Assembly (NCBI GenBank): GCA_001970955.1
Contig: MPUH01000858.1
Span: forward strand, 1 to 31,542
Reading direction: 5' to 3'
DNA: 31,542 nt
DNA from: Stentor coeruleus
Taxonomy: Eukaryota; Ciliophora; Heterotrichea; Heterotrichida; Stentoridae
Within the stretch, counting starts at the first letter, position 1. The number at the start of each line of letters is the position of its first letter. Below the pieces are notes generated by a model. It searched no databases and was not told the origin of the DNA. It worked only from the letters and a program-made list of their open reading frames with translations. Shown here in pieces: positions 18,882 to 27,827 of this stretch. The translations under genes were made by a program, and so were the position numbers.

Positions 18882-19499
18882 TTTTATAGTTAAAAGTTTG
18901 GGTTTTTGTGGAGGATTTTGAAACAGTTCGAGATTTTTAGTAGGAAAAGAGTTGATTTTTTAAATATGCTTAGGATTGATGAATTTTAGTTGATTTATGG
19001 GAAAATTAATTGATTTAATTAAAAGTTGAGATTTTTATATAGAGTATTGTATATGTAAAATAATTAAGAAGAGTGGTAAGTTTTGTTTTGGTACTAAATA
19101 TGTGTTTTTATAATGAATTGTATAATCAGGCATGGTTAAAATTACTACAAAGTAAAATAGGGTTATTAAAATGCGAAGATGTAGTGATAATATTACTAAC
19201 TATGTGTCTAAAAACTTATAATTTAGAAAAAAATTATTTTTGATTGTAGTAGGATCAAATCATAATTTGAAAGAAATTTTTAATTGGAGACTATTGATTT
19301 AATTGTATACAAAAATATTTTTTGTCCTTGTATAGAGTACAATATTATGATTTTTTTCATTATAAAGCAATTTATCATGAAAATGATCAAGATTGTCAGA
19401 ATTTTTCATTACAGTTTCAAAATCAATCTAATCTATTTTAAGAATATATTCCGAAAAACCATATTCAATTTATCTAAATTTTCTGGTATGATATAATAA
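18882..19499. other. intergenic spacer between divergent genes
   Basis: About 620 bp of AT-rich DNA between the start of the Rrp5-like gene (minus) and the start of the ZnF-UBP gene (plus). It must carry both promoters. A 70-codon frame at 19284-19496 starts only at TTG and is low-complexity, so it is not called. No repeat or RNA gene is seen. Confidence 0.4.
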
Positions 19500-19868
19500 A
19501 TGGATAATAATAGTGAATCAAGTAAAGACCTCGGAGGTTTTTTTGCAGTGCATCCTAGAGACGATTGCCCTCATATTGCCAGCATATTAGAAAATCCTGG
19601 AGAAAGGCGTATAAGTAATCCTTGTCAAGAATGTGGAGATTTGAAAGAAAACTGGATTTGCATTCAATGCGGTAATATTTATTGCTCAAGATATGTTAAT
19701 GGGCATATGCTTGAACATAATCAGAATTCTTCACACCCTATAGCCCTTAGCTTTACTGATCTGTCCTTTTGGTGTTTTGCATGCGATTCTTATATTGTTA
19801 GTAATGAGCTCAGACCTTTACTTTTATCATTCCAGAATCAGAAGTTCCCTATGCTCATTAATAAGTAG
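19500..19868 (+). CDS. stand-alone ZnF-UBP (ubiquitin-binding zinc finger) protein
   Basis: The 122-aa protein is essentially one ZnF-UBP domain of the HDAC6/USP3 type. Its ligand series is complete: DCPHI at about 21-25, CQECGDLKENWICIQCGNIY at about 42-61, then CSRY, NGHMLEHNQNSSHPIALS and DLSFWCFACDSYI (about 92-104). The Arg and aromatic residues that in characterised members hold the free C-terminal Gly-Gly of ubiquitin appear present (SRYVNGH, FWCFACDSY). No deacetylase or protease domain is attached. It likely binds unanchored ubiquitin or ubiquitin tails as a small adaptor. ATG 19500 follows in-frame TAA codons, which fixes the start. It ends at TAG. Confidence 0.88.
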   Translation: MDNNSESSKDLGGFFAVHPRDDCPHIASILENPGERRISNPCQECGDLKENWICIQCGNIYCSRYVNGHMLEHNQNSSHPIALSFTDLSFWCFACDSYIVSNELRPLLLSFQNQKFPMLINK

Positions 19869-20085
19869 TTATAAAACAATTATTAGAATATTGATACTTT
19901 TATATATAAAGTAAGGCTTATTATGATAAGTTGTATTTGACTTTTGTAGAATATTATAACTTTCTATATAAGAATTTAAAATAAGATTATTGGGAATATA
20001 TAGGAAGTTTTATAATTATAAATACTTATAATTATATGTTGAATAGATTTATATAATAAGACTATACTTTTTTTAATACCTTTAA

Positions 20086-20970
20086 TTACTTTTTCTGTTT
20101 ATTTACCGAAGATATACTAGGATAACTGCGTGTACTTGAATATGTTTTAAGTGACAAATCAGAGTTGGTTTTTTCTAAGCACTTTTTACAGCCAGTTCCG
20201 AGTGGTTCTCCTGGCTTTCCATAACATCTTTCAATCTCAACCCTTTCTGCAAACGATTCATAAGATATAGTGTTGCTTTTACCACAAGTCTTTGGAGAAT
20301 TTGTTTCAATAAAAGTCTTAGGTTTATTCTCTAATGTAGCTTTTGGGGTTTTTGGTCCTTGTTTAGAGGGTTTCAGATTGTTTATGTCATAAATTTGAGT
20401 CAAATCTTGTTCTTTTATATAAGAATATTGTTTTTCTATGGATTTTTTGGGTGAATCTGGCTATAGATTACTCATAAGTCGCACTAGGAGCTGACTTGTT
20501 TGTTCATTTGAGAACTTTTTAGATGAGGCAAACTGATTAGCCTGTTTTTCTAAGCATTGCTGACGAAAATGCTCACGTAATTCATCCCTTTCACGACGCT
20601 GTTCTGTATCTTTTAGTAGCCTTTCATATACTTCTTCGTTTTCTACATAGCTTCTAACACTTTTAAGTTCACATATTTGCTTAAACTGCTTGATTTTCAT
20701 TTCTCTGTCAGTCCTTCTATTAGTGTCTGCTATAAGTCTATCAAAAACTTTCATTGTTCCATCGTATCTTGGACTTAAATCTGATGCCCTTTCTATCATA
20801 CTTGATGAGGCTTTTATTGAAGTTATTTCTAAGTCTTGGCCAGTTTCTTTTATGTTGCTAAATACTTTAAATGGAGCATTTTTATCTTGGTTATCTTCAC
20901 TTGTATATTCTTCGTTGACTACGAAAAAATTCCGATCTGTCATTATTTTACCAGGTTTTGGAGAGAACAT
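20086..20970 (-). CDS. two-exon hypothetical protein with R-rich repeated motif
   Basis: Exon 1 is 20970-20472 and exon 2 is 20456-20086, joined across a 15-nt intron. The product is about 289 aa. Exon 1 contains two copies of a charged motif, VFDRLIADTNRRTDREMK (about 75-92) and VYERLLKDTEQRRERDELRE (about 114-133). This (F/Y)-x-R-L-x-x-D-(T/A)-x-x-R pattern is common in ciliate proteins of unknown function. Exon 2 is a basic, disordered, Ser/Thr/Lys-rich tail with SFAERVEIERCYGKPGEPLG near its centre. Without splicing, an in-frame TAG at 20463-20461 would end the protein at LMSNL. With splicing the junction reads RLMNSPKKS. The start could be Met 20970 or Met 20943 (MTDRNFF). Function unknown; a cytoskeletal or basal-body role is only a guess. 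Confidence 0.75.
20457..20471 (-). other. 15-nt GT-AG intron
   Basis: On the minus strand the 15 bases are GTAATCTATAGCCAG. They begin GT, end AG and include an in-frame TAG. Removal keeps the frame and joins ATG A to AT TCA (Met-Asn-Ser). The size matches the 15-16-nt introns known in heterotrich ciliates such as Stentor. Confidence 0.8.
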
Positions 20971-21068
20971 AATTTATTATCAGCTAGATATTTAAATAGT
21001 AAATCAGAATGTTTGTCCCATTTTCGACAGAAAATGAAGATATGTATTGACAGAACATATTAAATTAA

Positions 21069-21385
21069 ATGAAAAAATAAGAAGCTGAATTAGATAATAT
21101 CAACGATAAGTTTGAAATTATAGAAGGCAAAGAAGGAGCTTATGAAAGCGATACTTTTTTAAAAGCGTGATGATTTCAATAAATTGCTACATTGGTTAAA
21201 AGCGTGATGATTTCAATAAATTGCTACATTGGTGAATCGATTTTCAGTTCTTCCAGGTTTCACTGAAAAAAAAAGGTTCTAAGTATAGTTTTAGCTCTAC
21301 CATCAATGGTCTTTTAGGCCTATTTGACTTTCAAGCCCTCAATAGAATACTAATTATTCACAGATACACAAAAGAAATGCAATAA
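21069..21385 (+). pseudogene. decayed coding relic broken by a 37-bp duplication
   Basis: ATG 21069 is followed by MKK, TAA, then EAELDNINDKFEIIEGKEG and AYESDTFLKA. A 37-bp tandem duplication changes the frame. The continuation from 21200 reads KRDDFNKLLHW, TGA, then FFQVSLKKKGSKYSFSS, TINGLLGLFDFQALNRILII and HRYTKEMQ to TAA 21385. The composition is clearly protein-like but stops and shifts prevent translation. I do not recognise the parent. The relic lies in the spacer upstream of the importin-like gene; from 21386 to 21633 I see only AT-rich DNA. Confidence 0.55.
21159..21232. repeat. 37-bp tandem duplication
   Basis: ttaaaagcgtgatgatttca and the next 17 bases occur at 21159-21195 and again, identically, at 21196-21232. 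Thirty-seven is not a multiple of three, so the duplication shifts the frame of the relic it lies in. Confidence 0.95.
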
Positions 21386-21633
21386 CCCTATATCATTACT
21401 AAATCTATTCATAAGCATATCACACATATCCATTACATAACTTTTTTACGTCTATAACTCATAAGCAAAATTTAAATAACCACATTTAAACTAATTTTCA
21501 ATAGCATTAAGAAAAACTCTTTAAAATATTTACTCTTTATGTATCCCCTTTTTATCATTTCTAATAATAAGTAACTATTTTCTATAGCTTAGCATATATT
21601 TATAAAATATTATTTAGCGATAATCATTACAAA

Positions 21634-23139
21634 ATGGAAGAAATCGCTTCGACCTTGGAACGACTTGAAAAAAGGAATTCTTCACATTTAAAATCCTATG
21701 ATCATTCAAAAGCTAAGCAAAAACAAGAAAATTATGCAATTGAACTGAGGAAAAAAATAAGACAGAACTTTTTCAACAAAAAACGCACATTAGAGCCAAT
21801 AACCCCAGACAGCAGTTTATCATCAGAATTAAAAGCTTATATTGACCAAAACTACAATTTTTGCGATTCTTATCAAGAAAAAATCTATATACTTTTCGAA
21901 TTAATCACTGATGATAATTTGTCATTGCAAAGCAAAAACTATTGTTTTTCTTTATGTAGCAAGCATTTAAATGAAATTGAAAGTATTGTATTTTTCCTCA
22001 ATTCCTCATATTTGCCTATATTTCTTTCTTATCTTAAATCAGAAAGTATGCCTACGTTACTGCAAACAACGCATATTTTAGCGAATCTAACTTATGCAGA
22101 TAGTGAAAATTGTGAAATCCTTTTAGATAATGATATAATCCCTCTAACCTTATGGATAATAGAAAACTACACTGGGAATATACAGAAAAATTGTTTATGG
22201 GCCTTAGCTAATCTTTGTGTAGGTTCACCACGTGCCCAAAACACCCTTATAAGCTTAGGGTTTTTCAAAAAAGTCATCCAGTCTATTAAAAATGATGATA
22301 ATTACAATGATAAATGTTATGTTCTCTTAGCTTATATGATGAAACAAATCACAGACATTAAAATGACAGACCAAGCTTTGGACTTAATTCATAAGGCTTT
22401 GTGTGATAGAAACAAGGATAAGGAAATTATAATAGCTTGTTTATTTTCTATATTTCATATTACTAAAGAAGATATGAATTGGGTTGATAAAGTACTTGAA
22501 TATAAAGGTATGGCTGCTAATATTGTTTATTATGCGAATATGGAAGATAATGATATTGTTTTTAAAGCTATTAGGGTTATAGGCAATTTGGTTAGTTATA
22601 GGAATTCTCATACACAGTATATGATGGAATATGGGATTTTAGATGTTATTTATAAACTTATTGATTACAAGGCTAAAAGGAAGATTAGGGAAGAGGCTTT
22701 ATTTGCTTTGAGTAATGTGGTTGGCGGAGATGCCTCACAAATCAGGGAGGTATTTAAAAGAGAGGGGCTTTTAGAGAAGGCTATGAGTGGGATTGTTGAT
22801 TGTGATGCCGCTGTTAGGAGAGAAGCCTGGCAGGTTTTTTCTTTGATTTCTAGGTTTAAAAATAAAGATTTTACTTTGAAATTGATTGAAAAAGGTATTT
22901 TGCAACAAGCAATGGTTTCAGTTAGCATTGAAATCGAACAAAAGAATATTTTGATTGCCTTATCTTTTTTTGAAAACTGTCTCATCGCAGGGGCAATCGG
23001 TGACTATAACACAGTAGTTCCATTATTTCATGAACATCAAATATTCGAATACATACTAAATCTAAATTCCTCAAACATCCAAGACTTTCTTCCAATAAGG
23101 AAAAGAATCATAGATAATTTCTACAAGTATATACAATAA
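21634..23139 (+). CDS. importin-alpha-like armadillo-repeat protein
   Basis: The 501-aa protein starts with a basic region resembling an importin-beta-binding segment (about residues 11-51: RLEKRNSSH, ELRKKIRQNFFNKKR). About eight to ten armadillo repeats follow. The clearest are LLQTTHILANLTYADSENC, IQKNCLWALANLCVGSPRAQ, FKAIRVIGNLVSY and REEALFALSNVVGGDASQI; the W-A-L-x-N-L pattern is typical of karyopherin alpha. By family it would carry NLS cargo to the nuclear pore with importin beta. The ARM motifs are more diverged than in canonical importin alpha, and the acidic C-terminal tail that binds CAS is not evident, so a paralogue with a specialised role is possible. It starts at ATG 21634 and stops at TAA. 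Confidence 0.8.
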   Translation: MEEIASTLERLEKRNSSHLKSYDHSKAKQKQENYAIELRKKIRQNFFNKKRTLEPITPDSSLSSELKAYIDQNYNFCDSYQEKIYILFELITDDNLSLQSKNYCFSLCSKHLNEIESIVFFLNSSYLPIFLSYLKSESMPTLLQTTHILANLTYADSENCEILLDNDIIPLTLWIIENYTGNIQKNCLWALANLCVGSPRAQNTLISLGFFKKVIQSIKNDDNYNDKCYVLLAYMMKQITDIKMTDQALDLIHKALCDRNKDKEIIIACLFSIFHITKEDMNWVDKVLEYKGMAANIVYYANMEDNDIVFKAIRVIGNLVSYRNSHTQYMMEYGILDVIYKLIDYKAKRKIREEALFALSNVVGGDASQIREVFKREGLLEKAMSGIVDCDAAVRREAWQVFSLISRFKNKDFTLKLIEKGILQQAMVSVSIEIEQKNILIALSFFENCLIAGAIGDYNTVVPLFHEHQIFEYILNLNSSNIQDFLPIRKRIIDNFYKYIQ

Positions 23140-23168
23140 TATTAAAGCTAGGTTTCTAAATATCTAAA

Positions 23169-23525
23169 TTATTTATCTTCGTCTTTCCTAGGTGCTGCTG
23201 TTCTTTTTTCAAGCATATCAAAATTCAGAACACCTCTTCTTAGATATTCAGTAATCCTCAAAATATATTTTCTTTGTCTTGGAGGTATGCCTTTTCCTTT
23301 GAGTTCCCACCTTTTGCTATCAAAAATTTCCTGAACACTCTCGAATTTCTCAGCGAATTCTTCAGTATCACCTCCTATTTTTTTGAGGTATTTTTGAGGA
23401 GTCCATCCTTCTTGGGCTTTGAGATTAAGACCAGGAGGCTTGGATAAAGGAGTGTAGAGGAAAGTTCGGATTCTTGGTTCTTTGAACTTGTCACGTATAA
23501 ATCTTAGAGGGAACCTTGAAAGCAT
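23169..23525 (-). CDS. mitochondrial small-subunit ribosomal protein mS41-like (IGR motif)
   Basis: The 118-aa protein has the IGR motif of the Fyv4/mS41 family at about residues 44-96. It reads YLKKIGGDTEEFAEKF, SKRWELKGKGIPPRQRKYIL and ITEYLRRG, against the family pattern FLxxIGRxxxxxxxKF...LkxxGIPxxqRRYIL. The usual IGR triplet is IGG here. The N-terminus MLSRFPLRFIRDKFK is basic with hydrophobic and aromatic residues, fitting a mitochondrial targeting sequence. It should act in the mitoribosomal small subunit. It converges with the importin-like gene, leaving only 29 bp between the stops. Confidence 0.75.
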   Translation of the reverse strand: MLSRFPLRFIRDKFKEPRIRTFLYTPLSKPPGLNLKAQEGWTPQKYLKKIGGDTEEFAEKFESVQEIFDSKRWELKGKGIPPRQRKYILRITEYLRRGVLNFDMLEKRTAAPRKDEDK

Positions 23526-24813
23526 ATTTATTATGATAAGTATTAGAGGATTTTTATTAGGGAAGAAATAATAAATTAGGCTTAAAAATCAAGCTTAATG
23601 ATAGTTAGGGTATTTTTATGATGATTAATTTATGTGAGCATGAGATAAATCTAAATTAGTTTATATTTGTATGTTTTTAGCGATTATTATTTTAGTTGCT
23701 TGATTTTGGGCTATGAGAATTTTCTAATATTAATCTTAATAGTTTATCAAAATCCTATGATTTTTTTCAAGTGCAAATCAATATCTTTACATATTCAAAA
23801 TTAAAACTAATATTTGCATTTTTAGCATCCCTATACCAAAATATCAATCATTATCCTGCTAATCAAGTAAAGAAGTGATTATTTTTGTATTCCTAATATT
23901 GAATAACTCAAAGAATCACATCAAAAAAATTTTAATCATGCTCAAATAGAGATTTTCTAGGACTTATATTAAATGATTAAGGTTTTAGGGGTAAAAAGGT
24001 ATATTAAATCTTCTATCGCATCTTCCCAAATTATCGTTAAGTGTCTCAGCTCTATTATCAACAACAGAAAACTTTTTTTACTTATATATTAGGTTTTCTT
24101 AACATTTTGATATAAAAATTTGCTTTTTATCACTACAAAGATAAACAATTAACTGAACTTTTTTGATGAAATAAGGCTAAAGCTCTTATGCTCCAAAATT
24201 ACTAGTAAGTTCTGGAATTTTTTTAATAGTTTTTAATAGTTTTAAATAGTTTATTGCTGTAGAGTCACTAAAAGCCAAGATTAGAAATGAGTTTAGGCTT
24301 ATTGATAAACGATTAATAATAATTATAGTAGAAAGGGAAAACACTAGGAATTTATCAAAATTATAACCAAGTAGCCTATGCAAATATTACTGATGTCAGA
24401 AATTCTATTTTTCACGATTGGATTTAAAAGATTCGTATTCAAAGCTTAGTACTAGCACGTATTGAATGATAAAAAAAACATTTAAGCCACTTACGAATTT
24501 TTAAGGTAGATTTAAAGCTCAAAATAATATCATGCTTATCTTAATATTATATTATTTTATCTAGGGTGATGAATTTTTTATTTAATTTGAAAAGATTTAA
24601 TTGACGATAATATTTTTAAGTATATCGTATTATAGTTAAAATATGCTGTTTGGTAAAGGATAAAAATTATACATATACTAAGAATATAACTTATTTTAAT
24701 TACTCCATTTGAGAACATAAAATATTTTGTAAGTCTGGAAAATTAAGTTGTATTTTTTTCTATATAAATCAAGAGACATATCAATCATATTTCACCTAAC
24801 TAATTATTAAATC
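23526..24813. other. 1.3-kb gene-free spacer
   Basis: AT-rich DNA upstream of the mS41-like gene and downstream of the MGCTFSK gene. A short run of aatagtttt/aaatagttt copies lies at about 24220-24250. A 65-codon minus-strand frame at 24383-24186 looks like noise. I see no gene, RNA or clear relic. Confidence 0.4.
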
Positions 24814-25470
24814 TTAAGCATTTTTAGGAGCATACTCAAACACAAAAGATCGTATATTGCTAGCATTTAAAATCTTGGTATCTCGGAAATTATCAATAAA
24901 ATCTTCTATACTGATTTCGTCTTTGTTACCATTTAGAAACAGACTAACAAGTTCAGGAATTGCGTCAGGTAAAGCAGCTTTGATCCTTTTAATATATCTT
25001 GTAATTTCATCCTCTTCACAGAATTCCATTTTATAATAAAGAGATGGCAAGATATTTACAGAGATGTCTATCAGAGTATCAACTAAATGCTCAATAAATT
25101 CTTTTTTCAGTTTCCTGCAACTCAATTTATCTTTGATTTCAAATAATAGCTTAGCTTTTTCTAATGTATGCCCCTTACCTGTAAGTGTTGTAAGGATTAG
25201 AATTTTTTCTAAAGAGTAAGCCTCGTTTTCTAAAAATTGATTGTAGAAAGCTTTAAGGGTACTGTTTTTTTTGAGATATGCAGCAGGTAAACCAAGTTTA
25301 GCAGATATTTCTGTAAACTGAAGAGGGTTAATTTTCCCACAAAACGAGTATTTACGATGAATAAAATCAAGTTCTTTGCAAGTGTGCTGATAATATTTAA
25401 GGCTTTCTTCAGCAACAATCAATGTTATCTCTTCATCCTTTAAATTCCTTTTTGAAAAGGTGCAGCCCAT
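24814..25470 (-). CDS. N-myristoylated EF-hand-like protein
   Basis: The 218-aa protein starts MGCTFSKRN, a strong N-myristoylation signal (Gly2, Ser/Thr at 4-6) with Cys3 available for palmitoylation, so it is probably anchored to the plasma or ciliary membrane. The rest is helical, with the spacing of a calcineurin B/KChIP-like EF-hand protein (KYSFCGKINPLQFTEI at about 40-55 and FLNGNKDEISIEDFIDNF at about 177-194). Only the last hand, NGNKDEISIEDF, retains an acidic loop-like pattern, and it lacks some canonical Asp positions. Calcium binding is therefore uncertain. ATG 25470 is fixed by the acylation motif, and TAA ends it. Confidence 0.7.
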   Translation of the reverse strand: MGCTFSKRNLKDEEITLIVAEESLKYYQHTCKELDFIHRKYSFCGKINPLQFTEISAKLGLPAAYLKKNSTLKAFYNQFLENEAYSLEKILILTTLTGKGHTLEKAKLLFEIKDKLSCRKLKKEFIEHLVDTLIDISVNILPSLYYKMEFCEEDEITRYIKRIKAALPDAIPELVSLFLNGNKDEISIEDFIDNFRDTKILNASNIRSFVFEYAPKNA

Positions 25471-26076
25471 TATTTTAATCTAATATATTACGTGCATAAT
25501 ATATGAAATGATTAAGACTATACAAGATAAATGATTAATCTAAATTTTATCATATGATGCACTGTTTATTATTTATATGAAATGGGGGAATTATGGTATT
25601 ATAAATAAAATTGTTTATTAGTTTGATATATTGTGTGCTATAAGAGGATAAGGAAACTTTGATAAAAAAATTAGCGAAATTCATGAGAATGAAATATTGT
25701 AATTGCTTAGCATAGACATGATATCTGATTTTTAATCTAAGAATATAATGACTTATTAATAAGGTTAACTTGAATGAAACCATGTTTGTATTATAAATAA
25801 TAAAGAAATTAATTTCTTACATGTAAAAATATTTTTTCAATATTATAGCAATTAAATTATTAAGTTTAGATACAACATAAGTATGAATTCATTTCAGAAA
25901 AAATCCATGATCTACTTAAAAGCTTAATACAGTTTCTGAAAGGACAGTTCTTTTAAAAGCTTTTTCGAACTAGAATTATAACCTAATTAACAAATCCTTG
26001 TTTCTATTATTTATCCATTAATTATTTTACCTATAAATTTTATAGAATTTTTCTATTATCGTCTGATCGCTTCTTG
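25471..26076. other. gene-free spacer
   Basis: AT-rich DNA upstream of the MGCTFSK gene. A 77-codon minus-strand frame (25783-25550) has no recognisable features. It presumably includes the promoter of the acylated protein. Nothing else is seen. Confidence 0.4.
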
Positions 26077-26250
26077 TCACAAATGAAAATTTCTAACTCT
26101 CCAGCAATATTTTTGTCTTTTAGAGTCTTCATTCATACTAAACCTTATTATCCCGGACTTCGCACACTGAATCGACAGCGACCAAAAATCCTATAAATTC
26201 TTATCATAATCTCCTAAGTAATAATTCATGCAGTTTATACTAAGGTTTAT
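26077..26250 (-). pseudogene. possible minus-strand coding relic in a locally GC-richer patch
   Basis: Reading the minus strand from 26250 gives INLSINCMNYYLGDYDKNL, a TAG, then DFWSLSIQCAKSGIIRFSMN and EDSKRQKYCWRVRNFHL to TGA at 26077. The patch around 26150-26195 is clearly GC-richer than its flanks. The residues (two Trp, three Cys, several Arg) are unlike translated AT-rich noise. One internal stop and no plausible 15-nt intron argue for a relic rather than a gene. An unrecognised structured RNA is the alternative. Confidence 0.3.
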
Positions 26251-26454
26251 TTACCCATTACTAAAAAATATTTTAAATCAGCCCTAAAACTAAAATTCTG
26301 AAGTTTAAGAGAAACAATCAAAAAAATAATTAAAATTCCTTATCCATTCAAGTACTTTTTTAATATAAATGGGATATTTTTTTGATTGTTGTATTATATG
26401 AATACATAATAATTTTAAACTTTTAATAAAGATTAATAAAACTTTAGGGGGACC

Positions 26455-26940
26455 ATGAAAAATTCAAATCAACACTATGAGAGCGACGTAGCGGTAGCTC
26501 AGCTCTTATTTTACTGCACAGTAACAGACGTATTAGAATCATATAATAACTATGTAAAAGAAAATTATATACTAAATCCCAAACCTTTGCAAAATTCTAC
26601 TTCAGAAACTAAAAATTTTACTGAGTTCACACAAAATATGGGTAAAATTGTACTGGAAAGTTTTAAAAAGCTTCAGAAAGATGTGTTAGAGAAGATTAAA
26701 GACTTGGAAAGTGAACAAATGAATAATAAAAGCTTAAGTTTTGAGTATTCAGAAATGTCAGAATCACCTGAGTCACCTAAATATGCTGAAAAGTCAAAGA
26801 AAGGTAAGAGTCCACAAGTGAGCTATAGCGAAAAGAAGTGCAGGATTAACACAAGGATGGAGTCTCACACAGAAACAAAAAGTAAGATCAAGCAAATTAC
26901 TCGACACTCAAGTCTGGTTAAATGTTTATTTAAAAATTAG
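26455..26940 (+). CDS. hypothetical protein, 161 aa
   Basis: I do not recognise this protein. The N-terminal half is helical (VAVAQLLFYCTVTDVLESYN, then TEFTQNMGKIVLESFKKLQK and VLEKIKDLESEQM) and could form a coiled coil. The C-terminal half from about residue 95 is disordered and rich in Ser, Glu, Pro and Lys (SEMSESPESPKYAEKSKKGK), with several possible Ser-Pro phosphorylation sites and a basic end. It starts at an ATG after ggggga and stops with TAG. It is probably real, since its codon texture and charge pattern match neighbouring genes. Confidence 0.65.
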   Translation: MKNSNQHYESDVAVAQLLFYCTVTDVLESYNNYVKENYILNPKPLQNSTSETKNFTEFTQNMGKIVLESFKKLQKDVLEKIKDLESEQMNNKSLSFEYSEMSESPESPKYAEKSKKGKSPQVSYSEKKCRINTRMESHTETKSKIKQITRHSSLVKCLFKN

Positions 26941-27827
26941 GTATTAAATCTAAAATGGGACTAATTTATTATTAATTTCTTCTTTTGTATCTCATCTCCT
27001 TCAAACTTTTTCCTAATTTCCATTAGCTGGGTTTAAATTTTTTGCTTCTGTTTTGTGGTTAAAGATTTTTTATTTGGTTTTTGATAGTTTAGGAGGATTT
27101 GATTACTACTTTAAGTTCATTTAGTAATTGCTCAAGCTAATATTATTTTATATGAAAAATCGATGTTGTAATTTTTAAAATTACATTCAGTTAGTAATTT
27201 GCTTAAATAATGGAATTTTTAGAGCATATCCACATGTTCCCTTGAGCCACAAAGAGTTGTAAGGTCATTTCGGTTGCACATATTTTATTATATAAGTATA
27301 AAACCTGAACAAGAAAATATCTAAAATGTTGTTTTGATAAAAACTTTTCATCTTACTAAAGTGACAAATCTTAAAAAAAAATTTAAAGTTAAAAATAATC
27401 AAGTGGGTTAAGATACTTTTATTATAGTCAAAAACGATTTTTCAGAATCAGGGTTTGACTTTAAGATAATTGAAGGAAGGAAAAAATTAAGCTTTACCTA
27501 ACTTTAGTAAAACCAAGAATGATGAACAAAATATTTTAGAGTGAATATTTAAGTCTATAATTGAATACTTTAAGAATTGTATTCTATTATTAAGTCAACA
27601 ATATTATAGTTATCATAACAAACCGAACCATATAAAAGCTAATTTTGAATATTAAATATGCTATTTCAGAGTTGAAAATATGATTTTTAGCTATCATAAA
27701 CATTATCAGAATTTGTTGTTTTATAAATCTTTTTACTTAAACTCTCTACAGCATTTATTTTTCTATGAGATAACAATATTTTCAGCCTAATTCATCTCAT
27801 TAAGTATTCCAAATCGATATTTTATAA
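26941..27827. other. spacer with faint coding-like scraps
   Basis: About 890 bp before the FIG4-like gene. Three short frames look faintly protein-like: LAGFKFFASVLWLKIFYLV at about 27027, FRAYPHVPLSHKEL at about 27210-27256 and IVKNDFSESGFDFKIIEGRK at about 27425-27485. All are cut by stops and none is recognisable. They may be old gene debris. The final 100 bp should contain the promoter of the phosphatase gene. Confidence 0.3.

Noticed and set aside
19284..19496. 70-codon frame just before the ZnF-UBP gene
   Set aside because: Starts at TTG, is separated from ATG 19500 by stops, and has no recognisable features.
20690..21063. Plus-strand frames opposite the two-exon gene
   Set aside because: Antisense to a better-supported coding region; composition is that of a reverse-complement shadow.
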